A stretch of DNA of 64,000 bases from assembly GCF_024807145.1 (NCBI RefSeq), contig NZ_JANUCA010000001.1:124001-188000 (forward strand), in the 5' to 3' direction. Of the stretch, positions 27,475 through 36,144 are shown piece by piece; the first letter of the stretch is position 1, and every line of letters starts with the position of its first letter. The position numbers and the translations under genes are program-made. The stretch is from Microbacterium sp. AK031 (lineage in GTDB: Bacteria > Actinomycetota > Actinomycetes > Actinomycetales > Microbacteriaceae). Below the pieces are notes generated by a model. The model did not search any database, was not told the DNA's origin, and was given only the letters and a program-made list of their open reading frames with translations.

Positions 27475-28659
27475 ATGTCCGAATCGGATCTGAGTCCACA
27501 GTCACCGACTGACTACGCCGGCGCCAGTTCGCATGCTTTCGGACCCTCTCGTCATCTGCGATCGCGCACCAAAGTGCTGCCGGAGCACGCTCGCGGACAC
27601 AACCGCGCCCTCGTGCTGCAGACGCTCTACCACTCCGGCGCCATGAGCCGCGCCGACCTGTCACGCGAGACCGGGCTCACCAGGGTGACGATCTCCGACC
27701 TCGTCGCGGAGTTCGTCGCCGACGGCATCGTCGTCGAACTCGGCGTGCGCGAAACGGCCGGCCCGGGCAAACCGCCCATCCTCATCGACATCAATCGTCT
27801 CGGTCACCAGATCATCGGCCTGGATCTCTCGGATGCCGAGGCGTTCCGTGGGGCAGTGCTGAGCCTCGACGGGGACGTGCTCGAGCGACGCGAGGTCGCC
27901 CGTCCTGAACTGCCGGACGGCGGGGCCGCATACGCCGCTCTGCTCGAACTCAGCCGCATCCTGGTCGCCGCCGCGACAGCGCCCCTGCTCGGAGTGGGTG
28001 TCGGCACCCCGGGAGTGGTGCGCCCGGACGGTCTCGTGCTGAGTTCTCCGAACCTCGGCTGGACGGACTTCCGACTCGAGGCGCAGCTCGGACACGACCT
28101 CGACCTGCCCGTGCTCGCCCGCAACGATGCGAACGCTGCGGTGCTCGCGGAGTACACCTTCGGCGATGCCAGGGCCGACTTCATGCTCATCAAGATCGGC
28201 GTCGGCGTCGGCGCCGGACTCATCGCCGGAAGCCAGCCGCTCCTGGGCAGCCGCTTCGCCGCCGGCGAGATCGGTCACGTCGTCGTCGGCACGGACGGCG
28301 GCCCGCGCTGCGTCTGCGGCAGGGACGGCTGTCTGGAAGCCTGGCTGAGCGTCACGCGCCTTCGGGATGCCGTCGACGCACAGCCCGCCGCGCGCGAGGA
28401 GATCCTGCGCGACGCCGGCACGCGCATGGCCATCGCGATCGCGCCGATCGTGACGGCACTCGACCTCTCTGAGGTCGTGCTGTCCGGCCCTGCGGATCTG
28501 CTCGACGGCACGCTCATCGATGCCGCCACCGCCACCCTGCGCGAGCGCACCCTCGAGGGCGTCTTCGACGACGTCGTGATCAGACTCACCGGTCAGGAGG
28601 ACATCGTGCTGCGCGGCGCCGCGGTCATGGTCCTCTCCGGGCAGCTGGGAGTCTCATAG
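27475..28659 (+). CDS. ROK family transcriptional regulator (NagC/XylR type)
   Basis: A 394-residue regulator: an N-terminal winged helix (about residues 40-100, with SRADLSRETGLTRVTISDLVAEF split by the turn) followed by a ROK sugar-sensing domain. The zinc-binding motif CVCGRDGCLE near residue 278 is intact, and the ATP-site residues are weak, as usual for regulators. Position between a hexosaminidase fusion and a ROK kinase plus nagB points to N-acetylglucosamine or its phosphate as effector. No Shine-Dalgarno sequence precedes the ATG. Its stop overlaps the start of the kinase gene. Confidence 0.88.
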   Translation: MSESDLSPQSPTDYAGASSHAFGPSRHLRSRTKVLPEHARGHNRALVLQTLYHSGAMSRADLSRETGLTRVTISDLVAEFVADGIVVELGVRETAGPGKPPILIDINRLGHQIIGLDLSDAEAFRGAVLSLDGDVLERREVARPELPDGGAAYAALLELSRILVAAATAPLLGVGVGTPGVVRPDGLVLSSPNLGWTDFRLEAQLGHDLDLPVLARNDANAAVLAEYTFGDARADFMLIKIGVGVGAGLIAGSQPLLGSRFAAGEIGHVVVGTDGGPRCVCGRDGCLEAWLSVTRLRDAVDAQPAAREEILRDAGTRMAIAIAPIVTALDLSEVVLSGPADLLDGTLIDAATATLRERTLEGVFDDVVIRLTGQEDIVLRGAAVMVLSGQLGVS

Positions 28660-29624
28660 TGGCATCGGCAGTGCAGACCGGTCGCGTCGGCCGGTCCGTT
28701 CGCTTCGGCCTGGACATCGGCGGTACGAAGACCGATGTGGTCGCGGTGTCGGACGGCGGAGAGATCATCGCGCGCTCGCGTCGCCCCACCGGGCACGGTG
28801 ACGAGGCGGTGGTCGACGGCGTCGTGGAGAGCGTGGAGGCGCTGCGATCGGAGATCGGGATGGCTGCCAGCGAGGTGTTGAGCGTCGGCGTCGGCATCCC
28901 CGGCCTCGTCGACACTGCGAACGGCCGCGTGCTGCACGCCGTGAACCTCGGCGTCGAATCGCTCGATCTCGCGGCCAGGGCCTCTGAGCGACTGGACGTG
29001 CCTGTCGTCGTCGAGAACGACGTGAAGGCGGCGGCGCTCGGCGCCGCGGCTCTGCGCGGTGAGGCCGTGTCGATGGCGTACCTGAATCTCGGCACCGGAG
29101 TCGCAGCCGGAATCGTGATCGACGGCGCCATCTCGCGCGGATCGCGCGGCACCGCCGGCGAGGTCGGACACATCTCCGTCGACCCGAACGGACGACTGTG
29201 CACCTGCGGCCAGCGCGGCTGCATCGAGACGCTCTGCGGCGGCGGCGCTCTCGCCCGCGCATGGGGACGTCCCGGCGCTCTGCCGGTGCGAGACATCCTC
29301 GATGCCGCGGATCGCGGCGAACCCGATGCCGTGCTGCTGCGCGCCGACCTCGCCCGCGGTGCTGCGGCCGCGGTGCGCGTACTGGTGCTCACGGCCGATG
29401 TCGAGACGGTCGTCATCGGCGGCGGCCTCACCTCTCTCGGCGATCGCCTCGGCGACGGCATCCGCAATGCTCTCATCGCGGACGCGGCTGGTTCACCGTT
29501 TCTGCTGTCGCTGCACCTGGATGAGAGAATCGAACTGCTCCCGCCCGGTTCCCCTGCGGCTGCTCTCGGAGCCGCGCTGGTCGGCGCGCACACACCTCAA
29601 GAGGAGATCGTCATCCATGGCTGA
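28659..29624 (+). CDS. ROK family sugar kinase, probably N-acetylglucosamine kinase
   Basis: A 321-residue cytoplasmic kinase. The phosphate-binding start FGLDIGGTKTDV near residue 17, the catalytic Asp in VVENDVKAAA near 125, and the zinc motif CTCGQRGCIE near 187 are present. It begins at GTG, overlapping the stop of the ROK regulator, and its end overlaps nagB by eight bases. The order kinase-NagB suggests phosphorylation of GlcNAc before deacetylation (NagA is encoded 4.6 kb away) and deamination. Glucokinase activity is an alternative. Confidence 0.85.
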   Translation: MASAVQTGRVGRSVRFGLDIGGTKTDVVAVSDGGEIIARSRRPTGHGDEAVVDGVVESVEALRSEIGMAASEVLSVGVGIPGLVDTANGRVLHAVNLGVESLDLAARASERLDVPVVVENDVKAAALGAAALRGEAVSMAYLNLGTGVAAGIVIDGAISRGSRGTAGEVGHISVDPNGRLCTCGQRGCIETLCGGGALARAWGRPGALPVRDILDAADRGEPDAVLLRADLARGAAAAVRVLVLTADVETVVIGGGLTSLGDRLGDGIRNALIADAAGSPFLLSLHLDERIELLPPGSPAAALGAALVGAHTPQEEIVIHG

Positions 29625-30396
29625 AGTCATCATCGTCGAGAACGCCGCAGCCGCGGGTGCACTGGTCGCCGACGAGATCGTGCGACTCATCGTGGCCCGT
29701 CCCGATGCCGTACTGGGGCTCGCGACCGGATCCACGCCGCTGCCCGTCTACGAGGCGCTGCACGGACGGCTCGCCGGCACTGATGTGTCTCGGGTGAGAG
29801 GCTTCGCGCTGGACGAGTACGTGGGCATCGACCCGAAGCATCCGGAGAGCTACCGCTCGGTCATCACCCGCGAGGTCGTCGAGCCGCTCGGTCTGAATCC
29901 TGACCAGATCCACGTGCCGAACGGCGCCGTATCCGGCATCGAGCATTCGGGCGACGACTACGAGGCTGCGATCGAAGCGGCGGGCGGCGTCGACCTGCAG
30001 ATCCTCGGAATCGGCACCGACGGGCACATCGGCTTCAACGAGCCCGGCTCGTCATTCGCATCGCGCACCCGCGTGAAGACGCTCACGGCGCAGACCCGCG
30101 AGGACAACGCCCGCTTCTTCGACTCGATCGACGAGGTGCCGATGCACTGCATGACCCAGGGCCTCGGCACGATCCTGCAGGCGCGCCACCTCGTGCTGCT
30201 CGCCTTCGGTGAGGGCAAGGCTGAGGCGATCGCCGCGGCCGTGGAAGGACCGGTCACCGCGATGATCCCCGGGTCGGCGATCCAGCTGCACCCGCACACC
30301 ACCGTCGTCGTGGATGAGGCCGCTGCCTCTAAGCTCACGCTCGCCGACTACTACCGCTACACGTTCGACAACAAGCCGGCGTGGCAGGGGCTCTGA
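29617..30396 (+). CDS. nagB: Glucosamine-6-phosphate deaminase
   Basis: Turns glucosamine 6-phosphate into fructose 6-phosphate and ammonia, the last step that feeds amino sugars into glycolysis. The 259-residue length is normal. Key parts are ATGSTPLP near residue 36, the catalytic Asp in FALDEYVGI near 66, and GTDGHIGFNEPGS near 135 with the Asp-His pair and Glu. GAGGAG lies ten bases before the ATG. Longer upstream readings in this frame run through the kinase gene and are not real. Confidence 0.96.
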   Translation: MAEVIIVENAAAAGALVADEIVRLIVARPDAVLGLATGSTPLPVYEALHGRLAGTDVSRVRGFALDEYVGIDPKHPESYRSVITREVVEPLGLNPDQIHVPNGAVSGIEHSGDDYEAAIEAAGGVDLQILGIGTDGHIGFNEPGSSFASRTRVKTLTAQTREDNARFFDSIDEVPMHCMTQGLGTILQARHLVLLAFGEGKAEAIAAAVEGPVTAMIPGSAIQLHPHTTVVVDEAAASKLTLADYYRYTFDNKPAWQGL

Positions 30397-30403
30397 GCCG
30401 GAC

Positions 30404-30808
30404 CTAACGCGCCTCCGACCATGCCAGGGGCAGCAGATGCTCCAGGCTGAGCGGTGCCAGCGGCATCGTGTTCACGTCGGCCGGCGTGATCCAGCGCAGT
30501 TCGGCGAGCTCCGCCTGCACGGCGACGGCGTCGGCCTCGATCGTGAGGGCGAACGCATCGGCGATCACACGGTGACCCGGTTCGTTCGCGGCGGCGGAGA
30601 TGAACCGGCCGAGCGGGCGCAGCCCGGCCTCGTCGACCTTGAGGCCCAGCTCCTCGTCGAGCTCACGGGCCAGGGTCTGCGCGGCGCTCTCTCCGGCTTC
30701 CGGTTTGCCGCCGGGCTGCATGAACTTCGTCGTGCCGTGCTTGCGTACGACGAGGACCCGGCCGTCCGCGTCATGGATGATCGCTGCGCTCACGTGGATG
30801 TCAGGCAC
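30404..30808 (-). CDS. NUDIX hydrolase
   Basis: A 134-residue pyrophosphohydrolase. The NUDIX box is complete: GKPEAGES followed by RELDEELG, around residues 38-60. The first strand VSAAIIHDADGRVLVVRKHG and the ending WITPADV are common in small NUDIX proteins that clean up oxidised or unusual nucleotides. The substrate is open. GTG at 30808 is the likely start because it overlaps the stop of the upstream FAD oxidase by eight bases; upstream codons in this frame belong to that gene. Converges with nagB, seven bases apart. Confidence 0.85.
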   Translation of the reverse strand: MPDIHVSAAIIHDADGRVLVVRKHGTTKFMQPGGKPEAGESAAQTLARELDEELGLKVDEAGLRPLGRFISAAANEPGHRVIADAFALTIEADAVAVQAELAELRWITPADVNTMPLAPLSLEHLLPLAWSEAR

Positions 30809-32162
30809 TGACGAAGACCTTTCCGGGGTTGAGGATGCCGAGCGGGTCGAACACGGCCTTGATCTGACGCTGCAGCTGCCACTGGGCGTCGCCGAGCTCC
30901 TCGGCGAGCCAGCGGCTCTTGAGCATGCCGATGCCGTGTTCGCCGGTGAGTGTGCCCCCGAGCCGGATCGCCGATCGGAACAGATCGTCGGCGGCAGCCC
31001 AGACCTGTTCCGGCACGACATCGCCCTCGAAGATGAAGTTCGGATGCAGGTTGCCGTCGCCCGCATGCGCGACCGTGGGGATATCGAGAGCGTAGGTGTG
31101 CTCTATGCGGGTGATCTCGTCGTACATCGCCGGCAGCGCGCTGCGGGGTACGGAGACGTCCTCGATGAGCGTGGTGCCGAGAGCGGCCATCGCACCGTGC
31201 ATCGAGCGCCTGATGGCCAGCAGGCGCTCACCTTCGTGGCTGTCGTACGTCAGCGTCACCTGGCCGCCGCACTCACGCAGGGTCGCCGCGATGCGATCGG
31301 CCTCCGGCTGCGCCGCAGGTCCGTCGGTCTGGATCGTCAGCTGCGAGGTGCCCGCCGATGGCAGAGGCAGGGCCAGGAGGGCGTGGACGGCGGCGAGAGC
31401 CTTCGCATCCATCAGCTCCATGATCGCGGGCTGGGCGCCGGATGCCGTGACGGCTGCCGATCCGGCGGCCGCCGCGCGCACGGTCGGGAACAGCGCGGTG
31501 AGAGTGCAGATCTCGCCGACGACGAGGCGCCGAAGCTTCAGCGTCGCACCGACGACCACACCGAGCGTGCCCTCAGAGCCGATCATGAGCGAGGTCAGGT
31601 CGAGTCCCGTGACGCCTTTCACGCTGCGGTGGCCGAGATGGAGCAGCCGTCCATCAGCCAGCACGACATCGACCCCGAGCACGGCATCGCGCACGACCCC
31701 GTACTTGGCGCACAGCAGTCCGCCGGCGCCGGTCGCGATGTTGCCGCCGACGGTGGAGATGTCGCGGCTCGCGGGATCCGGAGGCCACCACATGCCGCGC
31801 TCTGCCAGCAGGGCGTTCAGCTCGGCGTTCAGGATGCCCGGCTCGACGACGGCGAACAGGTCATCCGGCCGCACCTCGAGCACACGGTTCATCCGCATCG
31901 TCGACAGGACGATCTCGCCGGGGCCGGCGTTGGCGCCTCCGGCGAGCCCCGTGCCGGCGCCGCGTACGACGACCGGAGTGCGCCCCTCAGCCGCGATCCG
32001 CATCGTCTGCTGAACGTGCTCGATCGTCTCTGCGTGCACGACGGCGAGCGGGCGACCAGGGGAGGAATGTCCGGAGCTATCTGCTCTCGCGGCTTCCAGG
32101 GAGTCCTCGGTGACATCGACGATGTCACCGAGCGTGCTCCGCAGGGCCGCGGCGACAGTCAT
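30801..32162 (-). CDS. FAD-binding oxidoreductase, GlcD / D-lactate dehydrogenase type
   Basis: A 453-residue flavoprotein. The N-terminal FAD domain has VVRGAGTGLAGGANAGPG near 60 and PASRDISTVGGNIATGAGG near 130. The C-terminal cap has HAGDGNLHPNF near 365 and the catalytic HGIGMLK near 410. Family members oxidise D-lactate, glycolate or related 2-hydroxy acids. In this amino-sugar setting D-lactate from N-acetylmuramic acid is an attractive substrate, but no murQ is visible. The ATG at 32162 overlaps the stop of the YrdB-like gene by four bases; the upstream part of the frame is not coding. Confidence 0.85.
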   Translation of the reverse strand: MTVAAALRSTLGDIVDVTEDSLEAARADSSGHSSPGRPLAVVHAETIEHVQQTMRIAAEGRTPVVVRGAGTGLAGGANAGPGEIVLSTMRMNRVLEVRPDDLFAVVEPGILNAELNALLAERGMWWPPDPASRDISTVGGNIATGAGGLLCAKYGVVRDAVLGVDVVLADGRLLHLGHRSVKGVTGLDLTSLMIGSEGTLGVVVGATLKLRRLVVGEICTLTALFPTVRAAAAGSAAVTASGAQPAIMELMDAKALAAVHALLALPLPSAGTSQLTIQTDGPAAQPEADRIAATLRECGGQVTLTYDSHEGERLLAIRRSMHGAMAALGTTLIEDVSVPRSALPAMYDEITRIEHTYALDIPTVAHAGDGNLHPNFIFEGDVVPEQVWAAADDLFRSAIRLGGTLTGEHGIGMLKSRWLAEELGDAQWQLQRQIKAVFDPLGILNPGKVFVSA

Positions 32163-32530
32163 CGCAAGTCTCGCCTGCCGGCGAAGAGCCCGGAAGTCAC
32201 GGCGACGACCGCGAAGCCGAGTCCGACCCAGGCCTGATCCATCGACCACCACGCGAGCGTCACGCCCGCGTAGATCAACAGCTCGACGGCGGCGCGCACG
32301 AACGGATGCAGACTCAGCACCGGCCGCGGGGAGAGGAAGAGCGCCCACACCAGCAGGAGCAGCAGCGGAGCACCGATGCCGATCACGATGTTCCAGGGGA
32401 ACGGCCACGTGGCGAAGCCCCAGAGCGCGAGCGAAGCGATCGCCGCGACGAGGATGACGGCCCGGATGATGTCGAGCGGAGTGATGTTCGGACGGTTGAC
32501 ACCGGGGACTGCGTCGGGGGCTTCGGGCAT
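32159..32530 (-). CDS. YrdB family small membrane protein
   Basis: A 123-residue protein with four predicted membrane helices (starting about residues 18, 47, 78 and 100) and a short polar N-terminus. It resembles the YrdB/DUF2568 family, whose function is unknown. TAGACT lies six bases before the ATG without a ribosome binding site. It shares a transcript with the FAD oxidase and the NUDIX gene through tight overlaps. Confidence 0.7.
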   Translation of the reverse strand: MPEAPDAVPGVNRPNITPLDIIRAVILVAAIASLALWGFATWPFPWNIVIGIGAPLLLLLVWALFLSPRPVLSLHPFVRAAVELLIYAGVTLAWWSMDQAWVGLGFAVVAVTSGLFAGRRDLR

Positions 32531-32536
32531 GCACCC

Positions 32537-32542
32537 AGTCTA
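32537..32542 (-). promoter_or_regulatory. Probable -10 box (TAGACT) for the leaderless YrdB-like operon
   Basis: TAGACT-GGGTGC-ATG on the minus strand. Its TAG is also the stop codon of the sigma factor gene, so the two functions share three bases. Confidence 0.5.
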
Positions 32543-34630
32543 TTCGGCGGGCGTGGTGTCCTCGGTCGGGGTCGCGGCGGGGCCGGCGTCGTTGTGCGGC
32601 CCCGCAGCCGGGATGACGGGTTCGGCAGCAGGAGCTTCGTTGGGGTCCGTTTCCGCCGGGCCTAGCTCTTCAGCGGGTGCGGAAGGGACGGGAGCCACAG
32701 CTTCGTCGGCGAGCTCGGCTTCCGTGGAGGTTGCGACTGGTTCGCGGGGCGATTCGATGACAGCTGATGGATCTGAAGGGTCGGGCGGCGCCGGAGCCAT
32801 ATCCGCAGCCGCCGCAAAATCGACCTTGAACGCACACGCGATCTGAAGGAGCCCTGGGTAGGGGAACTCACCGAGTTCGCTCAACGTCATCGAGATGGAC
32901 TCACCGATCTTGTCGCCGAGGACGTACGCGAACTCGACCGTCGCATCATCACAGAGCTGATCGAGGGTCGGCCGAAGCTTGATGCTGCCATGGCCCGGCC
33001 GGTCTTCCGCTGCGAGGACCGTGACGTCGTCCGCCACGAGAATTGTCTCGACCGCGCTGCTTGAACCGACGTAAGTTGCACGGACAGTGGCGTCGGCAAT
33101 ACCCGTTAGTGGCACCGTGTAGTGCGTTATCCATGTAGCCGGATCGACCCGGACCGACGTCGCTCCGACCGTGGGCGTGCCGTCGGGGAGTTCGGGGGCT
33201 GGCGGATCTGTGGGTTCCATCGGATCTGTGGGGTCGGTCGGGTCCGTGGGCTCTGTCGGGTCCGTGGGATCCGTCGGGTCCGTGGGCTCCGTCGGGTCCG
33301 TGGGCTCCGTCGGATCGACAGGTTCAGTCGTCTCCGGGTCGCCATCCGCACCGCTGCCGGCGCCGGGAGTGGTCGGCGTCTCCGCCACCACCGGAGGCGC
33401 GACCTCGGTCGCGGGGGTGTTGTCGACCACGGGTACCTTGACCTGGGGTGCATCATCGACGTCGTCAGGCGTCCTCGGATTCTTCTCCTGGATCTCGAGG
33501 ATGAACTTCTCTTCGTTCATCTCGGAGCCGGGCGTGAGCTCGGAGGAGATCGAGGAATCGCCGACCTCGCTCGCGCTCGGCAATGAAGTCACGGGGCTCG
33601 CCTCCAGCAGCCCTGGAACGATCGTCGTCGCGGCCACCACGCTGGCGACGACCAGCGCCGCTGAACCCACGCCCACGAGAGCACCGATGCCTGTCACAGT
33701 TCCGGTCGTGGACCCCCCGCCGGCCTTGCCTGCGAGATCGCCGACCGCGCCACTCGCGCCAGCGCCTGAGACGACGACTCCGCCCTCGATGACGCTCGAC
33801 GGCATCGCCGCCACAGCAACGACCGGAGCGCCGCCCGTCTGCAGCGCGGCGGTGTATCCGGCGGCGCCGGCGACGCCGAGAACGAGCGGAAGCAGAACGA
33901 GAGCGAGGCGGTCCGAAACGCCCTTCGCCTCGGCGACGAGGATCATGCAACGCGCGCAGTCCTCGATGTGCTGATCGAGACGCCTCTGGTCCCGGGCGCT
34001 GAGGTTGCCGCGTGAGTAGGCGCCGAGATGCTCGATCGTCCACTGGCATTCAGAGCCGGGCTCGGCGCTCTTCAGGTGTGCTTGGATCCAGGCCTCACGC
34101 AGACCCTCGCGTGCGCGGAAGGCGAGCTGCGAGACTGCGCCGGCCTTCATGTCGAGCAGCGGAGCGACCTCCGCCGGTTTCATCTGCTCGATCTCGGTGT
34201 ACCAGAGCACTTCCTGCCACCGACTGGGGAGGCCGCGGAACGCCTGTGCGGTCAGGCTGCGATCGAGGGCCTCGTCGGCTGCCTGCTCTGTGCTGTCCGG
34301 ATCTGCGATGGTCTCGAGTTCGTCCATCGCGGTCTCGCGACGGGAGCGGCCCCAGGCCGCAGCCGTGTTGCGGATGCTGGTGAAGAGGTATGCGCGGAAG
34401 GACCCGTTCGGGCCACCGCCCTTGATGATCGCCTGATAGATGCGGGTGTAGGCCTCTTGCACCAGATCATCGGGGTCGAGGCTCGAAGTGATCGAACGGG
34501 CGACCGATACGCCGGAGGAGTAGTGGCGTCGCCAGAGTTCACCGAACGCGTCTGCATCACCCGAGCGGGTGCGCAGGATCAGGTCGGCATCGGCTGACGC
34601 CCCGGTTGCGGTGTGGTCGTGGTTCTGCAC
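32540..34630 (-). CDS. ECF sigma factor fused to zinc-finger anti-sigma, membrane and surface domains
   Basis: A 696-residue protein. Residues about 20-90 are sigma region 2 (DPDDLVQEAYTRIYQ) and about 120-185 region 4 (LPSRWQEVLWYTEIEQM). Residues about 195-232 carry a zinc-finger anti-sigma motif, with HIEDCARC as its His-Cys-Cys core. Two hydrophobic segments follow (about 243-268 and 318-345). The rest would be outside the cell: a Pro/Thr/Asp repeat (DPTEPT units, about 425-475), a beta-rich domain (about 480-600) and a Pro/Ala/Glu-rich tail. This matches ECF groups with large C-terminal extensions in Actinobacteria. It probably senses an envelope signal by holding its own sigma domain at the membrane. 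GTG start with a weak ribosome binding site. Confidence 0.85.
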   Translation of the reverse strand: MQNHDHTATGASADADLILRTRSGDADAFGELWRRHYSSGVSVARSITSSLDPDDLVQEAYTRIYQAIIKGGGPNGSFRAYLFTSIRNTAAAWGRSRRETAMDELETIADPDSTEQAADEALDRSLTAQAFRGLPSRWQEVLWYTEIEQMKPAEVAPLLDMKAGAVSQLAFRAREGLREAWIQAHLKSAEPGSECQWTIEHLGAYSRGNLSARDQRRLDQHIEDCARCMILVAEAKGVSDRLALVLLPLVLGVAGAAGYTAALQTGGAPVVAVAAMPSSVIEGGVVVSGAGASGAVGDLAGKAGGGSTTGTVTGIGALVGVGSAALVVASVVAATTIVPGLLEASPVTSLPSASEVGDSSISSELTPGSEMNEEKFILEIQEKNPRTPDDVDDAPQVKVPVVDNTPATEVAPPVVAETPTTPGAGSGADGDPETTEPVDPTEPTDPTEPTDPTDPTDPTEPTDPTDPTDPMEPTDPPAPELPDGTPTVGATSVRVDPATWITHYTVPLTGIADATVRATYVGSSSAVETILVADDVTVLAAEDRPGHGSIKLRPTLDQLCDDATVEFAYVLGDKIGESISMTLSELGEFPYPGLLQIACAFKVDFAAAADMAPAPPDPSDPSAVIESPREPVATSTEAELADEAVAPVPSAPAEELGPAETDPNEAPAAEPVIPAAGPHNDAGPAATPTEDTTPAE
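33205..33335 (-). repeat. Coding tandem repeat for DPTEPT units in the ECF sigma factor
   Basis: On the plus strand this reads as repeats of GGGTCCGT and GGGCTCCGT about nine bases apart. It encodes Asp-Pro-Thr and Glu-Pro-Thr triplets. The low complexity makes copy-number change by slippage likely. The product would be an extended stalk between membrane and surface domain. Confidence 0.8.
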
Positions 34631-34890
34631 TGGCTTCCATCTGTCGTGAGAGTCGGATGACCCCTCACATGAAGAGACGCGTGATCCGGTCGATCCTCAC
34701 GCGCCCGGACCATTCTCCCTCTAAATTCCCAGCGAGGCCAGCCCTGTGGACAACTCGGAGCCAACTCTCAAAAGTATTTCTCGGAACCGCGTGATGAAAC
34801 GGGGTCGTCGCCGTCTCATCAATGAGAGCAGCCATCAGAACTCCACCGGGGGGCGGAGTTCGGCACCGGTGAAGGGGCAATGCATCGGTC

Positions 34891-34930
34891 GGGTGACTCG
34901 GCGCCTCGGGGGAGGAGCATCGAGTCACCC
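34891..34930. terminator. Stem-loop downstream of nagA
   Basis: GGGTGACTCG (34891-34900) and CGAGTCACCC (34921-34930) are perfectly complementary around a 20-base loop that can itself pair (CCTC/GAGG). It lies about 65 bases after the nagA stop on the minus strand. Confidence 0.45.
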
Positions 34931-34955
34931 GCTCTCACCTTCCGGGCAGAGACGG

Positions 34956-34981
34956 GGTCGCCGCGCGGGGGAGCGGCGACC
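34956..34981. terminator. Second stem-loop directly after nagA
   Basis: GGTCGCCGC and GCGGCGACC form a nine-base-pair stem with an eight-base G-rich loop, starting 15 bases after the nagA stop codon. Confidence 0.5.
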
Positions 34982-34995
34982 TCGCGCTCATCCGC

Positions 34996-36144
34996 TCACG
35001 CGAGCCGTGCGCCGGTCTGCACGTGCATGACGCGCAGGTGGGCGTCCAGCAGCACTGCGTCGCCGATGTGACCGCGAGTGAGCCGTCCGAGCCGCGCACC
35101 GAGGCCGATGGCCGCGGCGGGCGTCTGCGTCAGCGCGAGCACCGCCTCGGCCAGAGGCACGCCTGCGCCCACCGCGCGCTGCAGGGCGACGTCCTGCGTG
35201 AGCGTCGAACCGGCGATCGAGCCGGTGTCGTCGGCGCGGGCGATGCCATCGGTCACGGTGACCTTGACCGCGCCTAAGTCGTAGCTGCCGTCCGCGCTGC
35301 CCGCGGCGGCCATGGCATCCGTCACCAGCGCTACTCGGCCGGGAGCCGCGTCGAAGATCAGCTTGATCACGTGTGGGTCGAGGTGCACGTTGTCGGCGAT
35401 GGCCTCCAGTACGACGCGGCGGTCGGCGGCGGCCGCGAGCACGGGACCAGGGGCGCGGTGATGGATGCCAGGCATCGCGTTGAACGCATGCGTCAGGACC
35501 GTCGCGCCTGCATCGAACGCGGCGAGGGCGGTCGCGGCATCCGCATTCGTATGACCGACGGCCGCGGCGGCGCCGGAAGCGACGATCAGCCGGATCGCCT
35601 CGAGTCCGCCGGGAAGCTCCGGGGCGATCGTCACCTGGCGCACGGTGCCACGGCCGGCGTCGAGCAGACGCTGCACATCGGCCGCTGCCGGTTCACGCAG
35701 CAGTGAAGGCTCATGCGCGCCGTGATGGCCGGGGTCGAGGAACGGGCCCTCCAGGTGCGAGCCGAGGATGTCAGCATCCGTCGTCATCAGATCGGCGATC
35801 TCGCCGACTCGACGTGCGAGGTCGTCGAGCGGCGCGGTCACGAGCGAGATGACGGCACGCGTCGTGCCGTGCGCGCGGTGCAACTCGCGCGCGGTCCTGA
35901 TGGCGTCGATGCCGTCATCGAAGGATGCCCCGGCACCGCCGTGCCCGTGTATGTCGATGAACCCCGGCGTAAGGATCGCTCCGTCGCCCGCAACTTCAAA
36001 CGCGTCGATCACAGTGTCGGCATCGGCCCAGTTTGCACCGACGCCGGTCTCAGTAACCAGGCCGTCTTCGAACCTCACCCAGGCGTCCGCTGTCTCGATG
36101 CCATCGGTGACGAGACGGGCCGAGTGGATCAGGGTCGTGGTCAT
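34996..36144 (-). CDS. nagA: N-acetylglucosamine-6-phosphate deacetylase
   Basis: Removes the acetyl group from GlcNAc-6-phosphate, giving glucosamine-6-phosphate for NagB. The 382-residue protein has the amidohydrolase metal motif DIHGHGGAG near 60, the metal Glu in HLEGPFLDPGHHGAH near 125, His in VGHTNAD and THAFNAMPG, and the catalytic Asp in LVTDAMAAAG near 270. The ATG at 36144 overlaps the stop of the upstream GH20 gene by four bases, so the longer frame is not used. Hexosaminidase and deacetylase therefore form one operon. Confidence 0.95.
   Translation of the reverse strand: MTTTLIHSARLVTDGIETADAWVRFEDGLVTETGVGANWADADTVIDAFEVAGDGAILTPGFIDIHGHGGAGASFDDGIDAIRTARELHRAHGTTRAVISLVTAPLDDLARRVGEIADLMTTDADILGSHLEGPFLDPGHHGAHEPSLLREPAAADVQRLLDAGRGTVRQVTIAPELPGGLEAIRLIVASGAAAAVGHTNADAATALAAFDAGATVLTHAFNAMPGIHHRAPGPVLAAAADRRVVLEAIADNVHLDPHVIKLIFDAAPGRVALVTDAMAAAGSADGSYDLGAVKVTVTDGIARADDTGSIAGSTLTQDVALQRAVGAGVPLAEAVLALTQTPAAAIGLGARLGRLTRGHIGDAVLLDAHLRVMHVQTGARLA

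Larger units (their letters stand above)
34631..34995. other. 365-base intergenic region between nagA and the sigma factor gene
   Basis: This is the only stretch over 300 bases without a gene I accept. It has lower G/C than its surroundings near 34715-34800. It holds three inverted repeats: 34838-34861 (GAACTCC arms), 34891-34930 (ten-base arms) and 34956-34981 (nine-base arms). It also holds a single DnaA-box-like TGTGGACAA at 34745-34753. The sigma gene promoter must lie here but I cannot place it with confidence. Confidence 0.6.

Noticed and set aside
34745..34753. TGTGGACAA, a DnaA-box-like sequence
   Set aside because: Only one copy, no cluster, no dnaA or dnaN nearby; not an origin.
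34665..34835. A 56-codon ORF upstream of the sigma factor gene with a fair ribosome binding site
   Set aside because: Codon use is unlike the rest of the window (TTA, AGA, AAT, TTT present and low third-position G/C), and the peptide has no recognisable pattern. It more likely reflects an A/T-richer control region.
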